Below, one piece after another: positions 55,981-64,000 of a stretch of DNA of 64,000 bases (the first letter of the stretch is position 1; every line of letters starts with the position of its first letter). Below the pieces are notes generated by a model. It saw only the letters and a program-made list of their open reading frames with translations, had not been told where the DNA came from and searched no databases. The position numbers were made by a program, and so were the translations under genes. The stretch is from Neisseriaceae bacterium (GTDB lineage: Bacteria > Pseudomonadota > Gammaproteobacteria > Burkholderiales > Neisseriaceae): positions 248,001 through 312,000 of the forward strand of contig JAGOQM010000002.1 of assembly GCA_017991555.1 (NCBI GenBank). Direction: 5' to 3'.

Positions 55981-56917
55981 GCTCACTTTCACGCAAAAGC
56001 GCCGTGTGTCGATCAATAAATTCCTGCGTACTGTCTACCCCACGCAACTGCAAAATGTAGTTTCGTACCGCAGCCTCAACCAAAACCGCCAGGTTACGCC
56101 CAGCCGCCACCGGTAAAGTGACCTTACGAATGTGGACGTGTAAAATGTCTTGAGTTTCGGTTTGAATGCTCAACCGATCCAAACTCTTCATGTAGGCGTC
56201 GTCCGCATGCACCAAATTAATGATGAGCTTCAGCATTTTCTTGGGCCGCACCGCCGTTTCGCCAAACATCGCGCGGATGTTCAAAATACCCAAGCCGCGC
56301 ACTTCTAAAAAGTCTTTCAACACTTTAGGGCAACGCCCTTCCAGTGCTTCAGGGGCAATCCGATAAATCTCCACCGCGTCGTCCGCCACCAATCCATGAC
56401 CTCGCGAAATCAGCTCTAGCGCCAATTCGCTTTTACCTAAGCCAGACTGGCCCACCAGCAGCACGCCCACCTCAAATACGTCTAGGAACACCCCATGTAA
56501 AATGGTCGACGCCGCCAAACAGCGTTGCAGATAAATCCGCAGCACGTCCATCAGGTAAGGGCTTTCCAACATCGAGGTCATCAGCGGCACGTTGTGCTTG
56601 TGACAGTAGTCGCGCAACATATAGGGCACAGTCAAATCATTGGCCACAATCACCAACGGGATGCTGCGATTGAACAAGTCATCGAGCGACGCTTGAACCT
56701 TGCTTGACTCAAGGTGGTTTAAATAGTCCACCTCGGCCACGCCTAACACCTGCACTTTATTCGGATGAATAAAGTTTAAATGGCCCACCAGCGCCATATT
56801 GGGCCGATCAACGTCCAGACCTATTAAATTATCTGCGCCAATCATGCCTGTGGTCCAGGCCAATTTTAGTTTGACATGGTTGTCTTCATAAAGCTGGCGG
56901 ACGCTGATACTGGGCAT
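55955..56917 (-). CDS. hprK: HPr kinase/phosphorylase
   Basis: Phosphorylates HPr on Ser46 and reverses it. 320 aa with N-terminal DRTG-like domain, Walker [15 protein letters not shown] (about 159-172), and signature [11 protein letters not shown]. Lies directly after ptsN and overlaps rapZ, the usual arrangement in betaproteobacteria, where it belongs to a regulatory rather than sugar-transporting phosphotransferase chain. Confidence 0.95.
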   Translation of the reverse strand: MPSISVRQLYEDNHVKLKLAWTTGMIGADNLIGLDVDRPNMALVGHLNFIHPNKVQVLGVAEVDYLNHLESSKVQASLDDLFNRSIPLVIVANDLTVPYMLRDYCHKHNVPLMTSMLESPYLMDVLRIYLQRCLAASTILHGVFLDVFEVGVLLVGQSGLGKSELALELISRGHGLVADDAVEIYRIAPEALEGRCPKVLKDFLEVRGLGILNIRAMFGETAVRPKKMLKLIINLVHADDAYMKSLDRLSIQTETQDILHVHIRKVTLPVAAGRNLAVLVEAAVRNYILQLRGVDSTQEFIDRHTALLRESEHDDEAGFS

Positions 56918-56920
56918 GGT

Positions 56921-57367
56921 TTATTCTGCAAACACGAGTTTAACGGCCTGTGGGTCTTTCGCATTTAGCAACCGCTCACGAATGTCTTTCGATGAAAACT
57001 TTTGCGCCAGCTCGGACAACACCTGCAGGTGGACATCGGTGGCCTCTTCTGGCACCAATAAGATAAACAACAAATTGACGGGTTGGCCATCAGGCGCGTC
57101 AAACGGCACCGGCTCTTTCACCCGGACAAACACACCAATGGCTTCTTTTAAGCCCTGAGTGCGTCCATGCGGAATCGCCACGCCCTGCCCTAAACCGGTT
57201 GAACCCAACTTCTCACGTGCAAACAAACATTCAAACACTTCACTGCGGGCCACGCCGATTTTATTTTCTACCAGCAAACCCACTTGTTCAAAGATGCGTT
57301 TTTTACTGCTCACGTCCAAATCAAGAATGATGTGATCAAGAGGTAAAATATTGCCAATTAGGCTCAT
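56921..57367 (-). CDS. ptsN: PTS IIA-like nitrogen regulatory protein PtsN
   Basis: 148 aa EIIA-Ntr. The phosphorylated histidine is in VAIPHGRTQGL (about residue 69). The start at 57367 is preferred; an in-frame start at 57379 adds four residues. First gene of the group ptsN-hprK-rapZ; in Gram-negatives PtsN regulates potassium and nitrogen-linked processes. Confidence 0.93.
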   Translation of the reverse strand: MSLIGNILPLDHIILDLDVSSKKRIFEQVGLLVENKIGVARSEVFECLFAREKLGSTGLGQGVAIPHGRTQGLKEAIGVFVRVKEPVPFDAPDGQPVNLLFILLVPEEATDVHLQVLSELAQKFSSKDIRERLLNAKDPQAVKLVFAE

Positions 57368-57462
57368 AACTGTCGCCACTAATAAACAAAAAGAACCAAC
57401 ATTTTACCCTTGCCAGCGCCCATACACAATCATTGCGCCTGCTTTATTAGCGCCCATGCTTT

Positions 57463-57516
57463 AAAAAAAAGCGGTAAAGTGCAGCTAGGTCATGCCCAGC
57501 AATACTTTACCGCTTT
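57463..57516 (-). terminator. Terminator of ubiC-ubiA
   Basis: 10-bp stem GCGGTAAAGT (57471-57480) / ACTTTACCGC (57504-57513) with a 23-nt loop; on the minus strand followed by eight T residues. Confidence 0.75.
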
Positions 57517-57558
57517 GTCCTAAGCCGACTTTTTTTAGTCAGGCGTCGGTTTTAATCG

Positions 57559-58455
57559 TCAAACCACGAGGTAATGAAAAATCAAACCGGCAAACAGCAG
57601 CATGCCCACCTGATTATTCTGCAAGAATTGCTTGAAACACTTGGCCCGGTCTCGGCCTTTAATTTGCGTGTATTGATACACCTGATGCACCACCACCAGG
57701 CCCACCGCCACCCAATATGGCCAGGTAGCCGACAAGAGGTAGCCCACCAGCACCATCAGGCCGGTAAAGACCGCGTGGCAAATCATGATGCCCGCCACGT
57801 CATAACGTCCCCAGGTCAAAGCCGTACTGGTGATGTTTAAGTGGATGTCGTCGGGCTTATCCACCAGGGCATAAATCGTGTCGTAGGCCAAGGTCCAAAA
57901 TACGCCAGCGGTAAAAATAACCCAGGCCCCTGCCGGCGGCCACTCGCCCAGCTGTGCGGTAAACGCCATGGGCACACCAAACGTAAAGGCCAGGCCCAAA
58001 TACAGCTGCGGCATCGGAAAAAACCGCTTGGTCAATGGATAGGTAATGGCCAAGAACAGCGCTGGCAGGCTCATCAGCCAAGTCAAACGATTCATCGGCA
58101 ACAGGCACAAGGCGGACAGTAGAAACAAAATCACAATCAGCAGCACGGCCTCGGTCTTACTCACTCGCCCCAAAGCAAACGGACGGTTTTTGGTGCGCTC
58201 GACCGCGCCATCAATGTCGCGATCAAATAAGTCATTGGCCACGCAGCCAGCGCTGCGCATAAAAAAAGTGCCCAAGGTAAACATCAACACCAACACCCAG
58301 TCAGGATTGCCCTTGCTGGCAATCCACAAAGCCCAATAGGTTGGCCAGAGCAACAATAAGGTACCAATGGGCTTTTCCACTCGCATTAATTGCCCATAAA
58401 CATCCAGGCGATCCTTGGTGATCGCCCAAATGTCTTTCATCGTGTGCACAGTCAT
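57559..58455 (-). CDS. ubiA: 4-hydroxybenzoate polyprenyltransferase UbiA
   Basis: Membrane prenyltransferase of ubiquinone synthesis. 298 aa, about eight helices. The two Asp-rich Mg2+/diphosphate motifs are [10 protein letters not shown] (about 72-81) and DKPDDIHLN (about 197-205). The start ATG at 58455 overlaps the ubiC stop by 4 bases (ATGA), supporting that start. Confidence 0.95.
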   Translation of the reverse strand: MTVHTMKDIWAITKDRLDVYGQLMRVEKPIGTLLLLWPTYWALWIASKGNPDWVLVLMFTLGTFFMRSAGCVANDLFDRDIDGAVERTKNRPFALGRVSKTEAVLLIVILFLLSALCLLPMNRLTWLMSLPALFLAITYPLTKRFFPMPQLYLGLAFTFGVPMAFTAQLGEWPPAGAWVIFTAGVFWTLAYDTIYALVDKPDDIHLNITSTALTWGRYDVAGIMICHAVFTGLMVLVGYLLSATWPYWVAVGLVVVHQVYQYTQIKGRDRAKCFKQFLQNNQVGMLLFAGLIFHYLVV

Positions 58456-58994
58456 AAATACTCTTCAATCGCAGGTAAAAAACATTCGGTTAACAGTAAA
58501 GCATCTTCCCCCCACCAAAAAGTGGAACGCCGTGCGCCCAGCTCAGCCACCGGCAGAGCGGCCGCTAAAGCCTGCGGCAGCATCGGATGCATGGCCGGCA
58601 CTAAGGCATACTCAAAGGCGCTGCGCGTGATCGGCAAAGAGCCGTCAAACAGCCGATGCCCCAGTGGCTCAGTTCCGCAATCCAATATCGGCAACCAATA
58701 CCGACTGTGGCGATGACACACGCTGCGCGCCCACACCACGGCACGCCCGTCCAAAGACAGGGTGACTTCACGGCAAAACAAAGGCGCGTCGACGCCAAAG
58801 CCCACTTCATCAGCATAGGCCTCTGAATTGGCTAAGGCCAGTACCGTCACGCTAAAATGAGGCGACAGCGACTTTAAAGCCGATGTTAACGAGTTCACTT
58901 GCCATAATTCTGCCAAGTTTTGTACCATAGGCAGGTGTGCCTCATCGGGCACCTGGCCCTGCCAGCCAGCATAGGGGTGATGTACGGATTTCAT
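58452..58994 (-). CDS. ubiC: Chorismate pyruvate-lyase UbiC
   Basis: Makes 4-hydroxybenzoate from chorismate, the first committed step of ubiquinone synthesis. 180 aa. Family pointers: [16 protein letters not shown] and the C-terminal [19 protein letters not shown]. Precedes ubiA with a 4-base overlap, giving a ubiCA unit. Confidence 0.92.
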   Translation of the reverse strand: MKSVHHPYAGWQGQVPDEAHLPMVQNLAELWQVNSLTSALKSLSPHFSVTVLALANSEAYADEVGFGVDAPLFCREVTLSLDGRAVVWARSVCHRHSRYWLPILDCGTEPLGHRLFDGSLPITRSAFEYALVPAMHPMLPQALAAALPVAELGARRSTFWWGEDALLLTECFLPAIEEYL

Positions 58995-59057
58995 CCGAGC
59001 ATTATGCCAAAATTGCCCTGCAAAGGGAACGGACTAACCATAAAACAAGGACAATTA

Positions 59058-59519
59058 GTGGAGATTATTCTATGGCGCCACGCTCAAGCAGATGACGCAG
59101 CCGTTGATGAAGCGCGCCGCCTCACCGAAGTGGGCCACGCCCAAGCACAGCAGATGGCCGCCTGGCTAAGCCAGCGCCTAGGCAGCGACTATCAGGTTTG
59201 GTGCTCCGAAGCACGGCGCAGCCAAGAAACCGCCGCCCACCTGCACCCACGGCCCTTGCCCATGCGCAGTCTCAACCCCGATGCCGGCTATCAGGACATT
59301 TTAAACCTGATTCAAAGACAGCCCTTAGATGCGGCGCTGGTTCTGGTCGGCCATCAGCCGTGGCTAGGCCATTTATGCCATTGCTTGCTGAACCGCACTG
59401 CCACCAGTACGGCGCTCTACCCTGCCAGCAAAGGCGCCATTTGGTGGTTTTCCATCGACGCCATGGAACCTCAGCCGCACAGTCGCCTCAAAGCCATGTT
59501 GTCCCCTGATCTGGTTTAA
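59058..59519 (+). CDS. sixA: Phosphohistidine phosphatase SixA-like
   Basis: 153 aa histidine phosphatase. Catalytic RHA in [10 protein letters not shown] near the N-terminus and a second histidine in [11 protein letters not shown]. The start GTG at 59058 has AAGGA at about 6 nt; longer frames to 58920 overlap ubiC and lack support. SixA removes phosphate from HPr or phosphorelay histidines; in this genome it could act on the PTS-Ntr chain. Confidence 0.87.
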   Translation: MEIILWRHAQADDAAVDEARRLTEVGHAQAQQMAAWLSQRLGSDYQVWCSEARRSQETAAHLHPRPLPMRSLNPDAGYQDILNLIQRQPLDAALVLVGHQPWLGHLCHCLLNRTATSTALYPASKGAIWWFSIDAMEPQPHSRLKAMLSPDLV

Positions 59520-59631
59520 ACCTGCGCGGTTTCACCCACTTAAGGGGAAAAAGGGCAAAAAAGCTTATCAGCGCCCATTTAATGGTAAAATACCCGCATT
59601 CATAACATTTGCATTCATTTTTGGAGTCATC

Positions 59632-60189
59632 ATGTTAAAAAAACTTGGTTTAGTGGCCTTAATTGGCCTCAGCAGCACGCTGGCCCTGGCCCAAACTCAG
59701 GTTACCCTGAAAACCTCATCCGGCGACATTCAGCTGGTCTTAGATGAGACTAAAGCGCCCAAAACCGTCGCCAACTTTGTGTCTTATGCCAAAAGTGGCT
59801 TTTACGACGGCACCGTTTTTCACCGTGTGATCAACAATTTCATGATTCAAGGCGGCGGCTTTGATCAAAAAATGGCGCAAAAGCCCACCAAGGCACCCGT
59901 AGCCAATGAAGCCGATAACGGCCTTAAAAACAACGTTGGCACCATCGCCATGGCCCGTACCGCTGACCCACAGTCTGCCACGGCCCAGTTTTTCATCAAC
60001 GTGGCCAACAATGAGTTTCTTAACCACAAGAACAAAACCCCGCAAGGTTATGGTTACACAGTTTTTGGCCGCGTGACCAAAGGCATGGACGTGGTGAATA
60101 ACATTGCCAAAACCAAAACCGGCAACTCTGGTTTCAACCAGGACGTGCCCGTTAAACCCATCATCATCAACAAAGTCATCGTGCACTAA
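59632..60189 (+). CDS. ppiA: Periplasmic peptidyl-prolyl isomerase (cyclophilin)
   Basis: 185 aa with signal peptide (about 20 residues, ending ALAQ). Cyclophilin motifs: [22 protein letters not shown] and [16 protein letters not shown]. Helps fold exported proteins. Followed 23 bases later by a cytoplasmic paralogue, so the pair likely shares a transcript. Confidence 0.93.
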   Translation: MLKKLGLVALIGLSSTLALAQTQVTLKTSSGDIQLVLDETKAPKTVANFVSYAKSGFYDGTVFHRVINNFMIQGGGFDQKMAQKPTKAPVANEADNGLKNNVGTIAMARTADPQSATAQFFINVANNEFLNHKNKTPQGYGYTVFGRVTKGMDVVNNIAKTKTGNSGFNQDVPVKPIIINKVIVH

Positions 60190-60212
60190 GCACGCACATA
60201 AGGAAGTCGTAC

Positions 60213-60704
60213 ATGATTAAGCTAACCACCAACTTTGGTGACATTAAAATTGAACTAGATCACGAAAAAGCGCCCGTAACCGCCAAAAACTTTGAAACCT
60301 ACGTTTCTGAAGGCTTTTACGACGGCACTATTTTTCACCGCGTTATCGACGGTTTCATGATCCAAGGCGGCGGTTTTGACAAAGACATGAACCAAAAAGC
60401 CACCCACGACACCATCGAAAACGAAGCCGCCAACGGCTTAAAAAACGATCAGTACACCATCGCAATGGCTCGCACCATGGCGCCTCACTCTGCCAGCTCA
60501 CAGTTCTTCATCAACGTTAAAAACAACGCGTTCTTGAACTTTACTTCAGCTGACGCCAACGGTTTTGGCTACTGCGTATTTGGCAAAGTTGTTGAAGGCA
60601 CCGAAGTGGTTGACGCCATTAAAGCCGTTAAAACAGGCAATGCCGGCGGTCATCAAGACGTGCCTAAAGAAGCCGTTGTGATCGAAAAAGCCGAAATCAT
60701 TTAA
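60213..60704 (+). CDS. ppiB: Cytoplasmic peptidyl-prolyl isomerase (cyclophilin)
   Basis: 163 aa, no signal peptide. Motifs [22 protein letters not shown] and [16 protein letters not shown]. Clearly a close paralogue of the preceding periplasmic gene, with one copy kept for each compartment. AAGGAAG ribosome site. Confidence 0.95.
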   Translation: MIKLTTNFGDIKIELDHEKAPVTAKNFETYVSEGFYDGTIFHRVIDGFMIQGGGFDKDMNQKATHDTIENEAANGLKNDQYTIAMARTMAPHSASSQFFINVKNNAFLNFTSADANGFGYCVFGKVVEGTEVVDAIKAVKTGNAGGHQDVPKEAVVIEKAEII

Positions 60705-60724
60705 GTTCGTAAGACTAAATGCCC

Positions 60725-60760
60725 ACAGGCCGCTGATGCAAATCAGCGGCCTGTTTTTTT
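60725..60760 (+). terminator. Terminator of the ppiA-ppiB pair
   Basis: 13-bp stem ACAGGCCGCTGAT / ATCAGCGGCCTGT, loop GCAA, T run of 7. Confidence 0.92.
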
Positions 60761-60773
60761 AATCCTTGTTTTG

Positions 60774-60787
60774 CTGATGTAGATCAC
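60774..60787 (+). promoter_or_regulatory. FNR/CRP-like site upstream of the DASS gene
   Basis: CTGAT-GTAG-ATCAC, two mismatches from the FNR consensus and also close to a CRP half-site pair. Centred about 82 bases before the predicted transcript start, a class I distance. Confidence 0.35.
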
Positions 60788-60826
60788 TAATCGTTATTTT
60801 AAATTTAATAAATCGTAATTATTTAA

Positions 60827-60856
60827 CTGCAAAAAAACTGCGCGATGGTGTACTAT
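60827..60856 (+). promoter_or_regulatory. Predicted promoter of the DASS gene
   Basis: CTGCAA (60827-60832) and TACTAT (60851-60856) with an 18-base spacer. The transcript would begin near 60863, at the base of the hairpin described next. Confidence 0.4.
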
Positions 60857-60863
60857 TGCGCCA

Positions 60864-60894
60864 AGTCAGGCGTTCTGCATATGCAGCCCTGACT
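60864..60894 (+). promoter_or_regulatory. Nested hairpin in the DASS 5' leader
   Basis: Outer arms AGTCAGG (60864-60870) / CCTGACT (60888-60894) enclose an inner palindrome CTGCAT-ATGCAG (60875-60886). The right arm runs into TTTT. It starts at the predicted transcript start, so it could protect the mRNA end, act as an attenuator, or be a protein-binding operator in DNA. Confidence 0.5.
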
Positions 60895-60961
60895 TTTCTG
60901 CATGGTCATTGCCCATAAAAACAAAAGCTTAACTATTAAAGTAAATACAAGGAAAAACGTC

Positions 60962-62353
60962 ATGGATCAACAGCCTCATCCAACAGACATGTCTGACAAG
61001 GATCAGCGCAAAACAATAAAAGGCCTCGCAATTTGCGTCGTCGCCCTCATTGCCGCCTTTGCCGTCTATAGCTTATTGCCCTTCGATGATGCCGCGAACA
61101 AGGGCCTAGCCCTATTGGTTTTGATTGCCATTTTATGGCTCACCGAAGCCATTCACGTCACCATTACTGCCCTACTGATTCCGGTGATGGCGATTGCCAT
61201 TGGCCTACCCGAAATGAACACCAAAACGGCGGTGGCGGCCTTTGCCGACCCCATCATTTTCTTGTTCTTTGGTGGCTTTGCCCTAGCCTCAGCGCTACAC
61301 GTGCAAAAGCTGGATAAAAAAATCGCCTTCTGGTTGATCTCACTGTCTGGCTCTCACCTAGGCGTGACCGCCATTGCCATTTTTGGCGTGACCGCACTGC
61401 TGTCGATGTGGATCAGCAACACCGCCACCGCCGCCATGATGCTGCCGCTGGCCATGGGTGTGATGAGCCACATGGACGCCAAATCAGAGCGCCCAACCTT
61501 TCTGTTTATTTTACTGGGGATTGCCTACTCGGCCAGTATTGGTGGCCTAGGCACCCTAGTGGGCTCACCGCCGAACGCCATTGCCGCCAAAGCGCTGGGC
61601 TTAGATTTTGTGGGCTGGATGAAGCTGGGCTTGCCGCTGATGCTGGTGTTGCTGCCCCTAATGGTGTTTAGCCTGTATTTAGTGTTTAAGCCCAAGCTTA
61701 ACCGCAAGATCGAAGTCAACACCGAAGTCATTCCGTGGACGCCTTCACGCATCATTGCCATGACCATTTTCATCCTGACTGCCGCAGCTTGGATTGGCGG
61801 CACTTGGATTCAAAAAACCTTCGACATCAGCAGCCCCGACACCTTTATCGCCCTATGCGCGGCCGTACTGGTGGTGATGTTTGGCGTCACCACCTGGCGT
61901 CAGGTTTCTGACAACACCGACTGGGGCGTGCTGTTCTTATTTGGTGGTGGCTTAACCCTAAGCGCCATTTTAAGATCATCCGGAGCGTCTGCCGTCTTGG
62001 GCGACCAGGTTGCCGCCATTTTTGGTTCGGCAAACCCGTTCATCATCATTTTGGCCGTGACCACCTTCATCATCATCCTGACTGAGTTCACCAGCAACAC
62101 CGCCTCGGCCGCATTGCTGGTGCCTGTGTTTGCTGGTATTGCCGAGCAAATGGGCATGCCTGCATCGGTATTGGTGATGATGATTGGCATTGGCGCCTCT
62201 TGTGCCTTTATGCTGCCTGTGGCCACGCCGCCGAACGCCATCGTTTTTGGCACCGGCGTCATCAAGCAGCGCGACATGATTGTGGCCGGCGGCGTTTTAA
62301 ACGTGATGTGCATTATCGTGCTGTCGCTATGGGGCTACTTCTTCCTGATGTAA
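60962..62353 (+). CDS. DASS-family anion:sodium symporter (SLC13)
   Basis: 463-aa inner-membrane transporter for di- or tricarboxylates or sulfate. The two SNT motifs that form the Na+/substrate site are seen in WISNTATAAMMLPL (about 150-163) and FTSNTASAALLVPV (about 377-390). ATG at 60962 has AAGGA at about 8 nt; the frame open to 60902 covers the leader and is rejected. Substrate likely succinate, fumarate or malate by family. Confidence 0.9.
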   Translation: MDQQPHPTDMSDKDQRKTIKGLAICVVALIAAFAVYSLLPFDDAANKGLALLVLIAILWLTEAIHVTITALLIPVMAIAIGLPEMNTKTAVAAFADPIIFLFFGGFALASALHVQKLDKKIAFWLISLSGSHLGVTAIAIFGVTALLSMWISNTATAAMMLPLAMGVMSHMDAKSERPTFLFILLGIAYSASIGGLGTLVGSPPNAIAAKALGLDFVGWMKLGLPLMLVLLPLMVFSLYLVFKPKLNRKIEVNTEVIPWTPSRIIAMTIFILTAAAWIGGTWIQKTFDISSPDTFIALCAAVLVVMFGVTTWRQVSDNTDWGVLFLFGGGLTLSAILRSSGASAVLGDQVAAIFGSANPFIIILAVTTFIIILTEFTSNTASAALLVPVFAGIAEQMGMPASVLVMMIGIGASCAFMLPVATPPNAIVFGTGVIKQRDMIVAGGVLNVMCIIVLSLWGYFFLM

Positions 62354-62385
62354 ACCCAATGCATCAGGTTTAACCTAACCCCATC

Positions 62386-62411
62386 AATGCCACCCACCGG
62401 GTGGCATTTTT
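62386..62411 (+). terminator. Terminator of the DASS gene
   Basis: 10-bp stem AATGCCACCC / GGGTGGCATT, loop ACC, T run. Confidence 0.85.
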
Positions 62412-62541
62412 GTATTAAAATAAGCCCACATCATCACCCTAGTCACCGCCTAAGCCTTGCTTCTTAACGGGCTTAGCCTTTACTATTAACCACATCCCAA
62501 AGCATTACTTAATCATTCTATTTACTTAAGGAGCCGCTTCT

Positions 62542-62940
62542 ATGCACAAACCAGAAGAAATCATTTTGGCGATCTTAGGCGTGCTGTTCATTGGCGGCAT
62601 GGCTTATTTTATTCACGGCTATTACGCTCTGCCCTTGCCATATGGCCTGTACAGCTCGCTGTCCATTGCGCTGTGGACCATCACCCTCTTCATGCTGTGG
62701 AAATACAATGCCATGACCTGGCTGTGGCCTATCTGGGTAGGTTTGTTTTTTGCCTGCTGGTTCCCGCTATTGAGTTACTGGGCCTCGGGTGCCGCAGTGG
62801 GCCAACAAGAAGCCTTCTTATTGACCACCCCCTGGTACGACACCTTAACCACCAAAATTATTTTATTTGTGGTGCCCACGCTGCTGGCTTATTACGTTGC
62901 CTATCGCCTACAGCAAAAGAAAAAAACCAATATTATTTAA
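62542..62940 (+). CDS. Small integral membrane protein, unknown
   Basis: 132 aa with four predicted helices (about 8-28, 37-55, 59-80, 102-122) and a short basic tail (QQKKKTNII). Aromatic-rich. TAAGGAG ribosome site 9 nt before the ATG. I do not recognise the family; it lies alone between the DASS gene and recA. Confidence 0.75.
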   Translation: MHKPEEIILAILGVLFIGGMAYFIHGYYALPLPYGLYSSLSIALWTITLFMLWKYNAMTWLWPIWVGLFFACWFPLLSYWASGAAVGQQEAFLLTTPWYDTLTTKIILFVVPTLLAYYVAYRLQQKKKTNII

Positions 62941-62953
62941 TCTTTTGTGAATC

Positions 62954-62982
62954 AAGCGCCCGCTCCTGCTGGCGCTTTTTTT
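62954..62982 (+). terminator. Terminator of the small membrane protein gene
   Basis: Stem AAGCGCC / GGCGCTT with a 10-nt loop and T run. Confidence 0.8.
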
Positions 62983-63003
62983 AATGCGCAGCGCCGTGCT
63001 TAT

Positions 63004-63024
63004 TCGCAAAATTTGTGCGATAAT
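63004..63024 (+). promoter_or_regulatory. recA -10 region with overlapping inverted repeat
   Basis: TCGCA (63004-63008) and TGCGA (63016-63020) form an inverted repeat spaced 7 bases and overlap a -10-like GATAAT (63019-63024). No LexA-type CTGT-N8-ACAG box is seen before recA. Confidence 0.35.
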
Positions 63025-63076
63025 TGAGGCTTATGTTTAATTATTTGTTTCACCCTACTTTACGGAGTCACGCCAC

Positions 63077-64000
63077 ATGTCAGACGATAAAAGCAAAGCC
63101 TTAAGCGCCGCCCTGTCGCAAATTGAAAAACAATTTGGTAAGGGTTCCATCATGAAAATGGATGGCAGCCACAAAGATGAAAACTTACAGGTAATTTCTA
63201 CCGGTTCTTTGGGCCTTGACTTAGCATTAGGCGTCGGTGGTTTGCCACGTGGTCGCGTTGTGGAGATTTATGGCCCAGAATCTTCTGGTAAAACCACCAT
63301 GTGTCTAGAAGCCATTGCCCAAGCCCAAAAAAGCGGCGGTGTGTGTGCCTTTATTGACGCAGAAAACGCCTTCGACCCCGTGTATGCCCGTAAGCTAGGC
63401 GTGATTGTAGAAGACCTACTGGTGTCTCAACCCGACACCGGCGAACAGGCTTTAGAAATTTGTGACATGTTGGTACGCTCGGGCGGCATCGACATGGTCG
63501 TGATCGATTCGGTGGCCGCTTTAGTGCCCAAAGCCGAAATCGAAGGCGACATGGGCGACAGCCACGTAGGCCTACAGGCTCGTCTAATGAGTCAGGCTTT
63601 GCGTAAGCTCACCGGCAACATCAAAAAAACCAACACCCTGGTTGTGTTCATTAACCAAATCCGCATGAAAATTGGCGTGATGTTTGGCAGCCCAGAAACC
63701 ACCACCGGTGGTAACGCGCTTAAATTCTACGCCTCTGTGCGTCTAGACATTCGTCGTATTGGCCAAATCAAAAAAGGCGATGAGGTTCTGGGCAACGAAA
63801 CCCGTGTTAAAGTAGTGAAAAACAAAGTGGCGCCACCGTTCCGTCAGGCTGAATTCGACATTTTGTATGGCGAAGGCGTGAGCTGGGAAGGTGAAGTCAT
63901 CGACCTAGGCGTTAAATTTGACATCGTTGAAAAGTCAGGCGCCTGGTACAGCTACGGCGGCCAAAAAATTGGCCAAGGTAAAGACAATACCCGTAACTGG
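63077..64000 (+). CDS. recA: Recombinase RecA (partial, C-terminus beyond window)
   Basis: DNA strand-exchange ATPase. The first 308 residues are visible. Walker [10 protein letters not shown] (about 66-74), MAW signature region [14 protein letters not shown], and loop 2 [18 protein letters not shown]. The sequence is very close to Neisseria RecA as I recall it. Unusual: the segment normally read DAEHAxDP is DAENAFDP here, so Glu96 is kept but the next histidine is asparagine. A GGAG site precedes the ATG. Confidence 0.97.
   Translation, partial: MSDDKSKALSAALSQIEKQFGKGSIMKMDGSHKDENLQVISTGSLGLDLALGVGGLPRGRVVEIYGPESSGKTTMCLEAIAQAQKSGGVCAFIDAENAFDPVYARKLGVIVEDLLVSQPDTGEQALEICDMLVRSGGIDMVVIDSVAALVPKAEIEGDMGDSHVGLQARLMSQALRKLTGNIKKTNTLVVFINQIRMKIGVMFGSPETTTGGNALKFYASVRLDIRRIGQIKKGDEVLGNETRVKVVKNKVAPPFRQAEFDILYGEGVSWEGEVIDLGVKFDIVEKSGAWYSYGGQKIGQGKDNTRNW

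Noticed and set aside
57465..57516. AAAGCGGTAAAGT / ACTTTACCGCTTT looked like a Pasteurellaceae uptake sequence pair
   Set aside because: The core differs from AAGTGCGGT and the pair works as the ubiA terminator; no other copies were noticed.

Overview
The window is chromosomal DNA of a Gram-negative betaproteobacterium. It most resembles the order Neisseriales: the partial RecA at the right edge matches the Neisseria form closely over long stretches as I recall it, and the blocks ptsN-hprK-rapZ, fur/bamE-dapB, yqgE-ruvX, gpmI-envC-ctpA and ubiC-ubiA are of the kind found in that group. Base composition is moderate (a little over half G+C by eye). The tetranucleotide CTAG is common, partly because Leu is often encoded by CTA. 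I saw no Neisseria-type DNA uptake sequence, even in terminator stems. No rRNA, CRISPR array, complete IS or prophage was found; there is one tRNA (initiator Met).

Layout. 1-6570 (minus): one long operon torE-torC-torA-torD-ccmA-ccmB-ccmC, for anaerobic TMAO respiration plus System I cytochrome c maturation genes, behind a promoter with an FNR-like site. 6571-7800: gene-poor, with an isolated strong terminator, one doubtful small membrane ORF and an 18-bp tandem repeat. 7828-16169 (minus): leucine/isovalerate catabolism (liuA, liuB, liuC, liuD, HMG-CoA lyase, acyl-CoA synthetase) with a divergent TetR regulator. 17054-17368: initiator tRNA with its own promoter and terminator. 17589-18700: an S24-type repressor divergent from a small basic protein. 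18697-21448: flavin reductase-like protein, deaminase and two secreted proteins of unknown function, plus dispersed palindromic repeats. 21629-28480 (minus): LysR regulator, class III aminotransferase, YdiJ-type D-2-hydroxyglutarate dehydrogenase and HglS, which together look like a 2-aminoadipate to 2-oxoglutarate pathway; a DAACS-family symporter gene lies divergently.

30238-36135: copper handling (Met-rich multicopper oxidase, DUF411 protein, Cys-rich small protein, CueR), with ppx-corA in between. 36426-37883: sodium:solute symporter, followed by a 180-bp GC-rich element with terminal inverted repeats. 38391-53845: housekeeping genes (dapD, aat, fur, bamE, dapB, thiD, DUF945, desaturase, LtaS-like enzyme, ruvX, yqgE, gpmI, envC-like, ctpA). 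53978-58994 (minus): ylqF, DUF3820, rapZ, hprK, ptsN, ubiA, ubiC. 59058-64000 (plus): sixA, two cyclophilins, a DASS transporter with a hairpin at its predicted transcript start, a small membrane protein and recA, which runs off the window.

The most noteworthy pieces are the fused tor-ccm operon, the compact 2-aminoadipate operon, the 180-bp inverted-repeat element, the DASS leader hairpin, and the CI-like switch at 18.3 kb. I found no clearly undescribed multi-gene system; the candidates are new arrangements of known families plus a few non-coding elements.
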